From NCBI GenBank assembly GCA_003254905.1, contig QANU01000796.1, forward strand, positions 342,282 to 406,281: DNA of 64,000 nt, given 5' to 3'. The DNA comes from Nissolia schottii (Eukaryota > Streptophyta > Magnoliopsida > Fabales > Fabaceae). Below are positions 50,461 to 63,250 of the stretch, piece by piece. The notes under the pieces are model-generated. The model was not told the DNA's origin, did no database searches, and saw only the letters and a list, made by a program, of their open reading frames with translations. The position numbers and the translations under genes are program-made. The stretch's first letter is position 1; each line of letters opens with the position of its first letter.

Positions 50461-50855
50461 TGATAAGTGCCCAAAATACACAATTTTCATCATTCAAAAT
50501 GGCACTTATTCTCATATATTTTAAAGAATTATTTAATTAAATCTATATGTTTTGTAGGATTTCTAATATATTTTGTAGAATGGATGCAAGCATAATTAAT
50601 TGAAGAATAATCCCATGAAGAAGGGAAGAAAAGGGCAGAATTGGAAAAGAGCTTAAAAGAGAAGATTCTGGACGAAAGCGTCGCTCAGCGAATGACGTGC
50701 ATCGCTCAGCGCTTTGAACAATATCGCTCAGCGGCCATGAGGTTATCGCTCAGCGAACTTAAGTCGGCAAGCCACTTGCGCCGGCGCCATCATTGAGCCA
50801 GCTGGAGCCAACCAATAGTCGCATGCCACGTCAGCGCCGCCCTGCAAAAAGCTGN
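50461..50855. mobile_element. LTR-like retroelement fragment with TCGCTCAGCG repeats
   Basis: It starts TGATAAGTGCCCAAAATACA and contains four copies of TCGCTCAGCG (starts 50681, 50702, 50724, 50746) spaced 21-22 bases apart. GC content is strikingly higher than in the surroundings. I recall similar sequences from legume LTR retrotransposons. The fragment stops at a single N (50855), after which CACTA-type coding sequence resumes, so the join may be an assembly scar. Confidence 0.5.
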
Positions 50856-51058
50856 AGGGCGATGAAGACAACAATTCCCTTGTGTTGACCTTTGCATCAA
50901 CACCAACCTCCATATCCACCTATACACTATCCACATGGAGATTTGTGGCCCCTGAAGGGAATAATATGCCCCTACTTTTTGGCCTGACATGTCTGAGGTT
51001 CATGCTGACTCCTTGTTATAATATGTCTCCATAGGGGTATCTGAGTTCAAGGTACAAT

Positions 51059-52511
51059 ATGTCTCATCTGACTTATGGTATGCCCCTCCACGATTACAAT
51101 ATTCCTACACATGGGTGGGGTGGGTATGGGGGAGTCAATGGGTGGACAGGCTCAAATAATCAAGGGTGGCCGATGTGGCTCAACATTGAGGAGAATGCTC
51201 GTCCACGTCCTCCTCCATTAACTCAGGCCCATGTGCCACAATTATGTTCTCAACTGGACATGGGCTCCGCCAGACCTGACTTTTCACAAGGTTCATCCTA
51301 TGACCCTCATGAAAGGATCAGGCTAGACGCCTCTGATACTAGGTAAGTGTCAGTATAATTGTTTAATTACTTGTTAATTTATTTTATCAATATTGATTAA
51401 TTTATATATATATATATATATGTATTATATTTAGGTGGTATCCATATACAAGAAACTGTAGGACTAAGCTAATTGAGATGATTAAGAGGTTGTATGATTG
51501 TCCGACGCTCCATTGCAAAGGAGGTGTATGTATGACGCTTAGAAGTCATATAATTACATTAATTTAATGTATATAACTATGAATAATTTTTGTGTATATT
51601 TTGATGTATATATATTTAATTAATTTTATGTGTAGGATCAATTCCTCTTTGATGAGGATGACAAATATATGTACGCAGTCTAAAAATATAGAGCAAGAAA
51701 ATGATTGCAACAATTGTACAGAAACTCTCTCTCTTGGATGACTCAGGAGATGCTCGATGTGATGTGCCAAATTTGGGTCACGAAAAAGTTTAAAGACAAA
51801 TTTGAGAAGGCCAAGGTATCGAGAAATTCAACAAAGGGGGGAGTTGATGCACACTGGTGGGTCTGCTACCCTACATTTCACGAGGCAGAGAATGATAACA
51901 TTTTAAATTTTTTTAATTTAATTATTCGAATTATTTATATCAAGTTAATTTATTTTACTTATATATATATATATATATATAAAACGAAATGCAAACCCGA
52001 GACCTTGACAGATCTCCATCTAAGTTGGAAGTATTTTGGTATACTCACCTAAGGAAGGATGAAAAGGGTGAGAAGACTGTCTGGGTTGATTCGCGGTCTG
52101 AGAACACGGCGGTAAGTATTAATTTACTTAATAATTAATTACTTTATTACATATATATTATAAATTAAATTGTGTTGCTAACTATGTGAATTTTTGTTAT
52201 TTTACTTATATATGACATTCGAACATAGGCTGGATAAGACGAGATGGCAATGGACTCAGAGCCTTGGTGAGGATGAAGATGGAGCTGACAACATCCCAAA
52301 AATTGATGAGGACAAGTTATGGTTAGAGGTCACCAGCGGTATGAATAAAAAATGCACATATGGCCAAGGTGAAATGCTCATTAAGGTGACCAGAAGAGGG
52401 GGAAGGAAAGGACAATCGATTACTGGCACCAACTCTGGGTCCTCCGCCTTGCCCACTAATGATGACGTCTGTCTCGTTGTTCATGGCCTTAATGTTGAAC
52501 TCTACACCTAG
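51059..52511 (+). pseudogene. Plant En/Spm (Ptta-type) transposase-like gene, broken
   Basis: Exon-like blocks can be followed: 51059-51343, then 51435-51528 after TATTTAG (WYPYTRNCRTKLIEMIKRLYD), then from 51636 (DQFLFDEDDKYMYAV) into a stop. A frame at about 51700-51890 reads MTQEMLDVMCQIW, then FKDKFEKAK and STKGG. About 52030-52110 reads THLRKDEKGEKTVWVDSRSE, and 52216-52420 reads IDEDKLWLEVTSG then TYGQGE. The order and motifs (KFK...KA..NR...KGG, TH.RK...W.D.RSE, GxG) fit the plant transposase family carried by CACTA elements. In-frame stops, a microsatellite and frame changes show it is dead. Confidence 0.65.
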
Positions 52512-53402
52512 GTCATGCAGCAACAGGAGGTGACCTGCCTATAGGTAGAGATAAAAACACAACAGAAGAAGGGAAAATTGAAGATGAAGAAAAACATAAC
52601 TTCGAGTTTCTCCTGCATGTAGTCACATCTACAAGCGAGTGGATCGTTACAACCACTTTACTTCTCCTTGTCTAAAAGCTTAGAGGACGACGATGATAAG
52701 AGCATATTCCCAACACTCTCGGCCCTCACAACCATGACGCGGGTTATGGCAATGATTTGATGAGCCCCGGATACACTCTCATCCCCAAGCCACGTTATTG
52801 CAGGACAAGCACTTTTGATTTGATTTTTCTTTTAATTTTAATATTGTATAAGTGTAATGAATATTAAATTTTAATATTAATTGTGTTATTTAAAATTATA
52901 GACTTTAAAAAAAATAAAAAACTTGATACATTTATGGCTGATATATTCGTTGGTAACATAAATAATATTATTATGTTACAACTATTTAGCAATGGATATA
53001 TTCTTCGAAAGTCGTTCGCAAAGATATATCTCCCGGTATCTATCGGTAGATACAGAATTTGACAATAACTAGTTTCCGACGACTTCACTACCGTCAAAAA
53101 CATGAAAATCCGTCGTTAAATCCTTTAATATATGAAGTTTTACTAGTAGTGAAATCCTTTAGGATTGTCATGTTACATTTACAAGTTTAAGAAGAGGATT
53201 TTCAAAAAAGTAGTTTTTTAGGCTTTTTTTGTGTTTTGATTTTTTTTCTTCTTAAGTCCAATAATTCAATTCTCCAAAAGGGTTTGGGTTCATCTATGAC
53301 TCAAAGGCTATTGAGGGGTATTGGAAGATTGACTTTTGGTAAGGGACGATGGGCTTAGGTAGGGATTAGGAATAAAGTTGCATTGTGGCACAAGGGTGAA
53401 TA

Positions 53403-54876
53403 CACTAGTAAAAAACCACCTTATTCTGATGGGTTTATCAGTAGATTTTCTTCACTTACCGGCAAATTTTACGTCAAAAAGTATCGAACAATAATTGTTT
53501 TGTTAGTAATGTATTAGTGACGAATACACTAAATTAGCTCATAGAGGATTCATACCTAATACATTAGGCTTCGACGCTCACTCTTCTACTACCATGCCAG
53601 TGCATGTGTCATGTTATAATGTGTTGTAACTAATATATATTTCAGCATGAAATTTGAACTTAGGACCTCAGGTTCTTGTCTGCACTCCAACCACTAGACC
53701 ATCACATGTTGTTGCATCATAATGCTTCAATTAATATATAGATATAGATATATAAATTGAATGTGAGTATTTTTTTTATTTTTATTTTGATCTAAGGTAG
53801 AGTAAAAACATTATTTTCAACAAGCTATTACTTATCCCAAATCATGAAAATAAATCTCATAAAAAAGATGATGTGACATGAACATTTATGTCTTTAAATA
53901 TAATTTTAATATAATTTCTTTCTTCATTTTTTTTTATTTTGTAACTTTATATATCATTTTACTATAATTTCATTCTTCATTTTTTTTAATTTCAATTATT
54001 GAGTCTTAAATAAGTTATAGTTAAAATGCAACTTAAAATTGATAATCCACTCTTAACATTTATGTTTACTTTTCTATAATGTCGTTTCAAATTCCATTTT
54101 ACATATCCAAAAATAATTTATGCTCGTTTTATATTATGAAGGAAGAGTGATATAATTATCTATGTGCAAAACAAAAATGTATTGAATAAAAATTAATTAT
54201 ATTAATCTTTATGAGTATTGAATACGTTTCAGTACGTAGTAATATTTATAAGTTAAGTTGTTAAAAAAAGTTGAAATACCTAAGTTATTGATATTGATAT
54301 ATTGTGTATGGTGGTAGTTAAACATGTATATTGTATATATCATATCTATGTTTTAATATGTAAATTTCTATAGTTAATATTTATTTATAAAAAGTAACTT
54401 ATAAAAAAGTAACTATAGTTTTATGTTTAGAGACACATTCAAATAAGTGTTTATTTTAATAAACATATATTTTTATAATTGACATAATTAAAATGCTTAA
54501 CTTATTATTTTAATTTTAAAAGTAATATTAATTTAAAATATAGTTAAATATCTATTAATTATTCTTAACTTATTTTTTAGAGAAGAAGTTTAGAGATGTA
54601 AACAAAAGAAAATGTCATTTTTTCTTTAAGTATAATTTATCTTTTAATTAAATATTGTTTTAATTTAATAAATTACCAGCAGACATATATGTTGCAAATG
54701 TCCTGTGTATTTTTCTAAAAAAATTTTTTACCAATAGATATATTTGCCGACAGTTAATTACTACCACTTGGCGCCACAAATTACTACAAAAAACAGTGAT
54801 AGATATACTATCTACTAGTAACTTTGGTCTACTTTGCCAAAAAAATCCATCGATATTTACCGTTTTTATAGTAGTG
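53403..54876. mobile_element. Non-autonomous CACTA element, 1474 bp, ATA target duplication
   Basis: Begins CACTAGTAAAAAACC at 53403. The right end read on the minus strand is CACTACTATAAAAACGG. The element is flanked by a perfect 3-bp duplication ATA (53400-53402 and 54877-54879), as expected for CACTA transposons. No transposase coding region inside. Subterminal parts contain CACTA-type short motifs such as TATCTGTCG/GCCGACAG-like phrases. It lies about 250 bp from the right end of the larger CACTA element. Confidence 0.85.
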
Positions 54877-55599
54877 ATATTCAAGGAATTTAAAAGAAAT
54901 TAATTGTAAAAAATGCAAACTTAATATTTGAAATTTTCAATTACTTTCCAAATGAAGGTAAGACTTTAGCAAAATCCTCTTTATTTTTTTATTATTTATG
55001 AAAATCATATTTATCGTTGTGAACATTTATGAAATTGTTTTTTAAACGGTTAACGAAAGGATTTTAGAAATGAGGAAAATCCTTTTAGAAATGTCATAGG
55101 ACCATTGTTTTAAATGTATAAAAAATCATCATGATGCATGTGTGTCTTCATGGATTTCAACGATTATCTACATGTCAGTTATAGAGCTTTAGTAGATCAT
55201 GTTATTAGTTATCAAATTTTATGTTATTATATTTATACCGTTTTCATGGGAGTGAGGTCTATGATAGATATGTAAGTCAGCGACAACCTACGTTGACCAT
55301 GGAATACCTTGCATGATTGTCATGTTTGATTAGAATTTCATTCATTCATGTAGAAGTAGAGTGGCAAGACTGTGAAACCCGGACATATGGCAATGACCAT
55401 GATGCCCACTAACATCATATCATATATAGTCAAACGATATTGCTCGAAATCTGTCGATCTAAATACCTCCCAAATGCTAGTTGTCTTAAACGTTTTTGTG
55501 AAAGTATTAAGTATTATTATTAGTAGTAGTATGATATTATAATGATTTTTGCATGATAAGTATTATTATGTATTGCATTGTGTGTATCCATATTTTGAA

Positions 55600-56049
55600 A
55601 TGTACTATGAGTGTTGAGTGATCATTCGCTCACAGAGTTGTTTCTCGAAATACTCACCCTCAACTCCCCTTTCTAGTTATAGGTCAAGATGTAGTAGCAA
55701 TTTCATGGAGATCATGGTCAGTCGTAGTAACTTCAAGATTCTCGAGTAAGCAGTCACCTTTAGGTGAAGTTATCCATAGGATCATGTTAGAGTTTATTTT
55801 ACTTTATATTCATGTCAGTGTCTAGAGTGCTCCATTTGTACATAGGCAAGATCTTCAGATCGTTCATGTATTTTACATGTATAGTTGTGTTTTAAATTTT
55901 CAAGAAAAGTTGTAAAGACCTTATGTTTATGTTATTTTAGTTGTGTTTTTAAAAAGTTAAAAAGCATGTTTTTATGAAAAGCATTCTTGAGAGGATTTGG
56001 TAAAGAAATTAGTCTCGTGTATGCTAATAACGATTTTTGAGTCGTGACA
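55600..56049. mobile_element. LTR-like fragment adjoining the gypsy pol remnant
   Basis: The segment ends TTTTTGAGTCGTGACA at 56049, which on the minus strand is TGTCACGACTCAAAAA, the usual kind of Ty3/gypsy LTR start. It contains ACTCACCCTCAACTCCCC near 55655 and TGTAAAGACCTTATGTTTAT near 55910, phrases I associate with gypsy LTRs. Left border and element identity not resolved. Confidence 0.35.
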
Positions 56050-57450
56050 TTTAGTGAGAACTTTCTCGTTAGCGGCAAAGCTGCTCTATGAGTTTGATAA
56101 TGTCATTCTAAGGCATGTCCCTGGAGAGTTGAACGAAAAAGCCATTGAGTTAGCACAAATAGCTTCGAAGTATAAAATTGCACCATCAGTTCTAAATAAA
56201 ATTATTAAAATTGAAAATACATTTTAACCTTTGCGAGAAATGGAAGTTTTGCTCATAGGTTAGTTAGAACCAAATGACTAGAGAATATCAATTGTCAAGT
56301 ATTATGAAAATCCTAGTGGTGCCACTAACAAAAAGACAAGATATAGAGCTAAGAATTATGTCATAACATGAAATACCTTGTTTAAGAAATCCGTTGATGG
56401 AAATCCGTTTGAGTGAGTAAGAAATCTTCACTGCTTTGGCAGAGGTGCATGAAGGGATCTATGGTTCTCACTAATCTGGGGATAAGATGAAGTGGGCATT
56501 GGCAGAAGAGGGATGTATTGACCCTTAATGACCAAGGATTGCATAGAGTAGGCAAAGGCTTGTGAGGAATGTCAAGAACATGGTAATTTGCAACACATGT
56601 CAGCTATAGAATTACATACCATGATTAAGTCATGGCCCTTTAGGGGCTGGTCAAATTCATCCAACATCTTCTAAAGGACAAAAATTCATTCTTGTGACCA
56701 CAAATTATTTTACTAAGTGAGTAGAAGAAATTGTACCTTTAAAGAAGGTTACTCATCACAAAATTATTAATTTTATTGAGGAGAACATTATCTACAAATA
56801 TGGGATTTCTTAGACCCTGACAACAGATCAAGGGACAATCTTTACAAGTAAGGAAGTTGTCAATTTTGCTAGTACACGTGATATTAAGAGGATTACATCA
56901 ACACCTTAGATGCCCAATCCAATAGCCATGTAGAGGCATTCAACAAAATCTTGATTGCTATTATCAAAAGACATTTTGGTAGAAACTCAAGAATTGGCAT
57001 AACACATTGAGCCAAGTTTTGTAGGCATATAGAAACTCCTCTAGAGATTCGAGAGAAACTATTTATGGCCATGAAGTTATCTTGCCATTAGAAATTAACT
57101 TGCAAAGTGTCAAAGTGTCAAGGCAAGATGAGATGTCTGTCGATGATTACTAGAATGTCTTGTATGACGAACTGAATCAACTTGACGAAGAAGGTTGCAA
57201 GCTTTAGACAAAGTCATACGACAAAAAGAATTAATGACATGAGTTTATAATTGTCGAGTAAAAACAAAACAATTTGTTGTTTGTGAATTTGTTTGGAAAT
57301 CTATTTTGCCCATGGAAAAGAAGTGAACAACTTTTGGAAAATGATCACCAGGATGGGAAGGTCCATTTAAGATTGACAAAGTATTTTCTGGGTAAAGAAT
57401 CCTATCAATTAATGGAAAATACTTAAAACAATATAGTATTCGCTTTATGA
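56050..57450 (+). pseudogene. Ty3/gypsy pol remnant (RNase H end and integrase)
   Basis: Translating across frames gives EFDNVILRHVPGELNEKAIE (RNase H C-terminus, 56088-56150), ACEECQEHGN (integrase zinc-finger, about 56550-56585), a core with KFILVTTNYFTKW then TLTTDQGTIFTS (about 56680-56850), YDELNQLDEEG (about 57160-57200) and a C-terminal GKWSPGWEGPFKIDKVFSG (about 57335-57395). This order is that of Ty3/gypsy pol, nearest in my memory to the Tat/Ogre group. Many stops and frameshifts make it non-functional. Gag, protease and reverse transcriptase are absent. Confidence 0.7.
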
Positions 57451-58094
57451 AATAAAAATTGCAAGATATAGGTGACATAATAGTATGTAATAACTAACCA
57501 TTAATATTAATTAATAAGTCATCCAAGACATTGTCATCAGTTTAAAAATTTTTGAAAACACAGAAAGTTAATAAAAAAAAATTTAGTATAGAAATGGCTA
57601 CTCAAACTTAAATCTCAAGTCCAAGAGGGACTCTTTAAACTTCACAAGTTCTGTAGCCATTTTTTCTTAAAGATTTTCTCCTACTTCAACTGCTTGTATC
57701 CCTTTCGGTATTGCCTCCTCAAGTGTTGTCTTGACAAAATATTACTTATTTATTTTTTTCTTGGGCCTTGGTCACATCGCGCTCACATGTTATAAAAATA
57801 TATTCATTTTAAGGGTAAACGACTAAAATTTGTCACTCATCCTCACTTCAATGTCATCGAAATGACAAATTTCAGAGGGCGTCATATTATCCTAAATTTT
57901 TATTTTTTATGACAAGTGAAATATGACATTTTGGGTCATTTATGGGCTAAGGTAGTAACCCTAAAGTTGAAGGACTAATAAATATAAGATATGCAAGGCC
58001 TTAGTATTCATGGACATAGAAAAATTCTAAGTATTAGCAAAAAAATCATGGCAGATGAGACGCATGACATCTCGTTCAAGGAAGATGAAAGTCA

Positions 58095-58330
58095 CTCCCA
58101 ATCTGAAGGCCCTCAATATAACATGTGACATGACGACACACAGGTTGATGACAATTACAGTTCTATTCAAGGGGTTCATAATATGACTGGCGGCATGATG
58201 ATGCAGAGGTTCGTGACAATTACTCTCATGATCCAATGGCTGACAAGATAACTAGTGGCACAAGAGTTCTGAAATTCGCGACGATTACCAGAAGATCTGA
58301 AGGCTAGTGATATGACAAGTGGTTCGTTGG
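58095..58330 (+). repeat. Degenerate tandem repeat, unit about 66 bp
   Basis: Three to four units share an ordered set: ATATGACnnGnGGCA- or ACATGTGACATGACGACA-type, GAGGTTCGTGACAATTAC or AGGTTGATGACAATTAC or AATTCGCGACGATTACC, then an AAGGC/AATGGC start of the next. It lies downstream of the gypsy pol remnant and may belong to its LTR or 3' untranslated part. Confidence 0.5.
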
Positions 58331-61300
58331 ATTAGAAACACATAGACAAGTGAGGCTGCATGTTTTGAAGGCTTCACATCAAGAAGCATAATTTGGTGCC
58401 CGAATTCAAATTTAAAGGCTTTGACGATTAGGGTGCCAGAAAGTGGTTACATAGCCTTCAAGCCTTAGATTTCTCTATAATTAGAACCCATCATGCACAC
58501 ATTTTCTCAAGTTTTAAGATCTACACACTTGCAAACACTCTCACATGCTCGTCTATGCCTCCAGTGGCATCTCATAACACAAGAAAAATCAAGTACACAT
58601 CATGAACTTCATATTTTCTTTTCTCTTTTTAGGATTAAACTATTTTAGACACCTTTCTTTTTCTTTTTCTCTTAGGATTTCTACTACAATCTGTCACTCT
58701 AAATCTATTTGTAAGACAAGAACACATCACCGTTATAATTCAAGTTTCTATACAACTTCTACTACACTCCTAACTCTGGAACTAAATCTTGAATTAAGAA
58801 CAACAAATATTGAATTATACAATTCTCGTGTATTTTAAATATGTTTTTGAGATTTTACAAGAGAAACCGTTTCAGTTCCTCAATTTAAAACTTTAAAATA
58901 AGATGGATTTATCAATTATTTGTTGTCAACGGTAAAATCAAAAGTCATCGAAAACACAGAGAACATGAAATAGAAAAAGATAATGCAAATAATTTTAATG
59001 TATTTATTTATTAACCAAAAGTATACTAATACTTCGTGAGCTCAATTTTTTCCCCTATAGTCCTTCTAAGGACTCCCAAAGTACTTAAAGAATTATGAAA
59101 AGTAAATCGTCTAAAAACTGAGAGTCCCTTTGAGGGCACATCACTGAAATATGGGACACACGTGATTTGATTATTATGGGAGGGAGTGGGTGCCTTTGAG
59201 GTTTCCTTGTCGCCCCTACCGACACCACAGATGAGGCGTTTCATTTCGGAGTAATATTGTAGCATCCTCTTAATTATTTATTAAATGAACTATAAAAGTA
59301 AATGTAATTAATGTTTAAAAATATTTAAAAGCAATTAATTCTGAGTTCATTCAGTAAGTAATTAGGAGGATAAAACATTTATGTCCTTTACACAGTATAT
59401 AGTTTTGAAGTGATAAATGCAAATTTGGTCGCCAAAGTCAAAGTCGTTTACGTAGCAATCTTTGAACCACACAAAATTTATAGTACAACATGCAAATCCA
59501 GGCAAGGATAAAAATTAATGTAACATTCAGCACTGTGATCATAATTAACATTGCCCAAAAATTAACAATGTTTATTATTATTTTTTCTCCCTTTGATTTG
59601 ATGGGTAACAATGCTAATTTGAAGGGGTCGTTTTGCAGCATGATATAGTAATAATGTATGATCATCGCACGCAATTTCCCTAAAAATCAAAGCATTGATA
59701 TCTCTATCTACGCTGCAAAGTTAGTGCTTTAGCTAGATTGAAACTTTGGAAAGTGCTTCTTTTGAATAAGAATGCGAAAGTCACTTGTTTAAAGCGGGTT
59801 TATTTATTTGTTTGTTTGTTTATTTATTTTTCCTTGGTTATTTCCCTTTTTCCGGTCTACCACCTAATGAGCATCGTGAAAATTTTCTTTTTGTTCTGTG
59901 AAAGGCCTTAAAGGGGTAAAATTATAGAAATCAAAGAGAATATAATGATAGGAAATGATTTGTTGAAGGGTGACCCAACGCGGTTTATGTCTCATTCTTT
60001 AGGCGACATGATTGTAACAGTTGTGATTCTCACTATATATGTGTGTGTGATAAAGGAATCTTTTAAGGGAATTTGGGATATCACTAGTAGAAAAATTGTC
60101 CCTCACCCATATCCCTGCTTTTTCCCTTTTTTATATATAATTTTTCATTCTTAAATTATTGGATTTCTTGTCACAAATTAAGAGGACCATTCATTGTAGT
60201 GAAATTATTTATAATTTCACATCAACTAATTAGTGGAGTATGCATTTTTGTTTGGTGATTGGTGACTATGAAAAGAAAAGGGGTTTTTTCATGCAGGTAG
60301 TATATATTGTCAAGAATATAATTTCAATCCATTTAGATTGCCCTAGCTATGGAGTTAGTGTGTTACATACCAGCAGCAAGCATGGAGGATTTTTTTTTTT
60401 CCTTTAAGCAGCACAAGAGAATATTAACTCAGCAACCATTTCAAGACACTTAGGATAAAATCTGAATCATATATATCCTTTTCTTTTATATAAATCAAAA
60501 GTATATGGTAATGGATGAGTTGAATAATAATATTCTTGTTATGAAGTGTAATGTGGCCTTTTTTCCTAATTTGAAAACCGGAAATTTGTGCCTTTGAAAT
60601 TAGACCATACACAACTCATCAAATGAGAATTTTCTTCAGTTGAACCCCACTCATTGAAGACTTCAAAAGTAATATAAGGGTTCTCTTTTTTCCAATTTGA
60701 GTCCTAGCTATAAGCACGTATAGGCACATAGGATATATCCCTTTTCTTTCCCTAATACTCCACAAGGAAAAATAAACAAAAGGAACGGAACATTTTTTTT
60801 TTGAATACATGTTCTTCTTTGAGAGATGGATTGATAAGGTTCCCCACATATCTATAGTTAGACTACAGAGAGAGTGTGAAAGATAATGTGCGAGATTTTT
60901 TGACAAGAACCCATTAACATGAATTTTGGCTTTGTTCCCTGTCTCAATCTTACATTTTTTTTCCTTGCTTCACTTTATATTAAATCGACACACATATATT
61001 CTCTTTAAGAAAAGGTATACATAATTGTGGGAGAGAGATGGATGGGCCTACAAAGTCTTTTTAGGCTTTCAATCAAACTAGAAATTGGTGGTTAATTTGT
61101 CATGGGAAGTCTAGATACACAAGGCAGAAGGTTCCTCTTTAAATTGGACTACATGTATTTGCTTTGGATGGACCGGTAATAAGTAATATTATATAATAAT
61201 GTTAAGGTTGGGTTAGCAACCCGGGGAGGTTAGATACCTTTGTGTTCTAAGCGTTTTCCCTTATTTGATTTGTGATTTGAGAGCTCCTTTTTTTCGCCAA

Positions 61301-61900
61301 AACTTACACGACACAAATATACTTTAAGAAAGAATTGTGGGTTAGCTTTTTCTCCTTCACACATTCTCATCATTTCTAAGGTTTTTTATTTTAAAAAATA
61401 TTTGTCAAAAACATTGTTTGTCACAATTTCAAAAGATAAAATTTAAAGTTATTCTCTCTTTGCTAATAAGTGGAGTTCATAACATCTAAACTTGTGTCAT
61501 CATCCTTATAGACCTTAGAGGCATAAACTGCTTACTACTTATTTAAGAACTTGTTAGTTCTCATCATTTCTATTTTATTAATTGTAAAAGAAATTAACCC
61601 CAAATGTTTAATAGAAGTATGAAACATCCCTCATAGAGATCATAAAAATCTAAGATGAATTATGTAAAAGTAATAGATCAATAGATTCACAATTATTATT
61701 ACTTAATCATAAAAATAATAGGAGGAAAATCAAACGACAAGTGTGATTATATAAGGAGGCAAGAGATCCATGAGATAAGGAGGCTAATTTCTATTTTCTC
61801 ATTTCCTAATGTTGTTGAAGTATATAAGTATTTCGTGGTACTTGAGATATTTAATAAATGCACGTTAGTTTGTTTTGATAATTTTTAAAGATACACATGT
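58331..61900. other. Intergenic, retroelement debris possible, no gene seen
   Basis: 58.3-58.9 kb is less AT-rich and could be LTR sequence belonging to the gypsy remnant. The rest is AT-rich with short T and TTTA runs (for example 59795-59830). No protein family or RNA gene recognised. Confidence 0.4.
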
Positions 61901-61905
61901 ACATA

Positions 61906-61987
61906 TTGTATTCAAATAAAAATACACGTACGCATCTCTAAAACTCTTGTATTCAATAAAAATACATGTATGCATTTCTAAAACTCT
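61906..61987. repeat. 41-bp tandem duplication
   Basis: 61906-61946 and 61947-61987 both run TTGTATTCAA...AAAAATACA, GTA.GCAT.TCTAAAACTCT, with a few substitutions. Confidence 0.85.
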
Positions 61988-63250
61988 GATTTGACCTAGA
62001 TTGAATCTCAAATCTTTGACCCTCTTCTTTCAACCATTTAACTCATCCATCCTATTTTTAAAATATTGTGCAATGCTATAGGTGACTGTGCTAGTAAGAA
62101 TATTCAAAGCAAAACAGAGTAAGGAGCATTACGAAGGTGAAGATAATTTATTGAGTAACAAGAGGAAACGAATTAAGATAATATATATATGAGATTAAGA
62201 TCATAGGATTCTCCAATAACAATTGTCTTTTCATATTTTAATGTATTTAGATGAAAATGCTAAAAGAAATCTTCTTCAGCTTCACTTTTCCCCCACTCAT
62301 AATTCAATCTGATCAAAACTTACTGGGCTTCGAAATTAAAAGGGGCAAAAACTATACAAAAACCGCAAGTATCTTTTACATTTTTAAAACAGAAAAAAAT
62401 AGAACGAAAATTTATGGCAATGTTAATGTTTTGTTTTACATAAATCATTTCCTTTTGGGCCAGCTATAACTACATGTCAGCCTACAATTTGTTATGAAAA
62501 TTTAAACATCTTTAAACCAAAAAGGAAAAGGAAGCCCAGATTCTTTTAGTTGAACAAAACTAACCCAAACTAGCTATATTATAACGTAGACAAACCTCGG
62601 TGTCTGCCTAAGACCCATGTTTTGTGGCCATATATTAGTAAGGCTTGGCTTGGCTTGGCTTTGTGATTTTTGTCATTTGGGTCTGAATATGTAGTCTATT
62701 AGGCTTTTACTATGGGCTGGAATCACTTTTGGTTTTCTATAAAAGAAGCCTAATGAATAAGGATACTTTCATAAAAAAGAACAAACTTGACACAAAAAAT
62801 AAGAAGAAAAATAACCACCTTGGGACCCAAATGATAGTAGTTTCGAGTACCAAAAATAAATGTCTCATTCGACGACAACATAGAACACTGAGAGCAAAAA
62901 TATAATCCTGACAAAAAAAAAAAAGGAGCAATAATGTTTCGTTCTAAATCAACTAGCACAATATGCTAGTAAAATGGCGCTATAGTAGAATTTTTTTAAA
63001 AGAAAAAATTAGCTTCTTTTTCACTAGCTACCAAGCACGATTATGAAATTTTAATCTTTAACAGTTGGTATTAAAAAAAATAGTAAAATGGACCTGACTA
63101 TAAACACAAAGAAGAATACTACGTGACTATAAAGTAAAGAAGAACACTACTTTCAATATAACAGTACCATACCAAATAAAAGATAACAATGTGTTTAAAA
63201 ATACCAAAATGAGCATTGTTATATTAAAAGAAGAATGCTACTTTAACCAA
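61988..63250. other. Intergenic, no gene seen
   Basis: AT-rich. A short GGCTTGGCTTGGCTT run at about 62642-62660 is the only internal repeat noticed. Confidence 0.45.

Larger units (their letters stand above)
49760..53151 (+). mobile_element. CACTA (En/Spm) transposon, decayed, left end unresolved
   Basis: The right terminus at 53151 reads CACTACTAGTAAAACTTC on the minus strand, a typical CACTA terminus. Subterminal sequence on both sides contains ACGAATAT, CGACGA or ATCTGCC-type short repeats (about 49820-49980 on the left, 52930-53120 on the right). Inside lies a broken plant-type En/Spm transposase-like gene. I could not find a matching CACTA at the left; 49321 (CACTACTAAGG) is a poor candidate because neither flank nor subterminal sequence agrees. 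An unrelated LTR fragment interrupts it at about 50461-50855. Confidence 0.6.

Noticed and set aside
60082-60203. CACTAGTAGAAAAATTG resembling a CACTA terminus, with GTAGTG about 115 bases later
   Set aside because: The flanking trinucleotides differ and the right side lacks an extended TIR, so probably chance or an old fragment.
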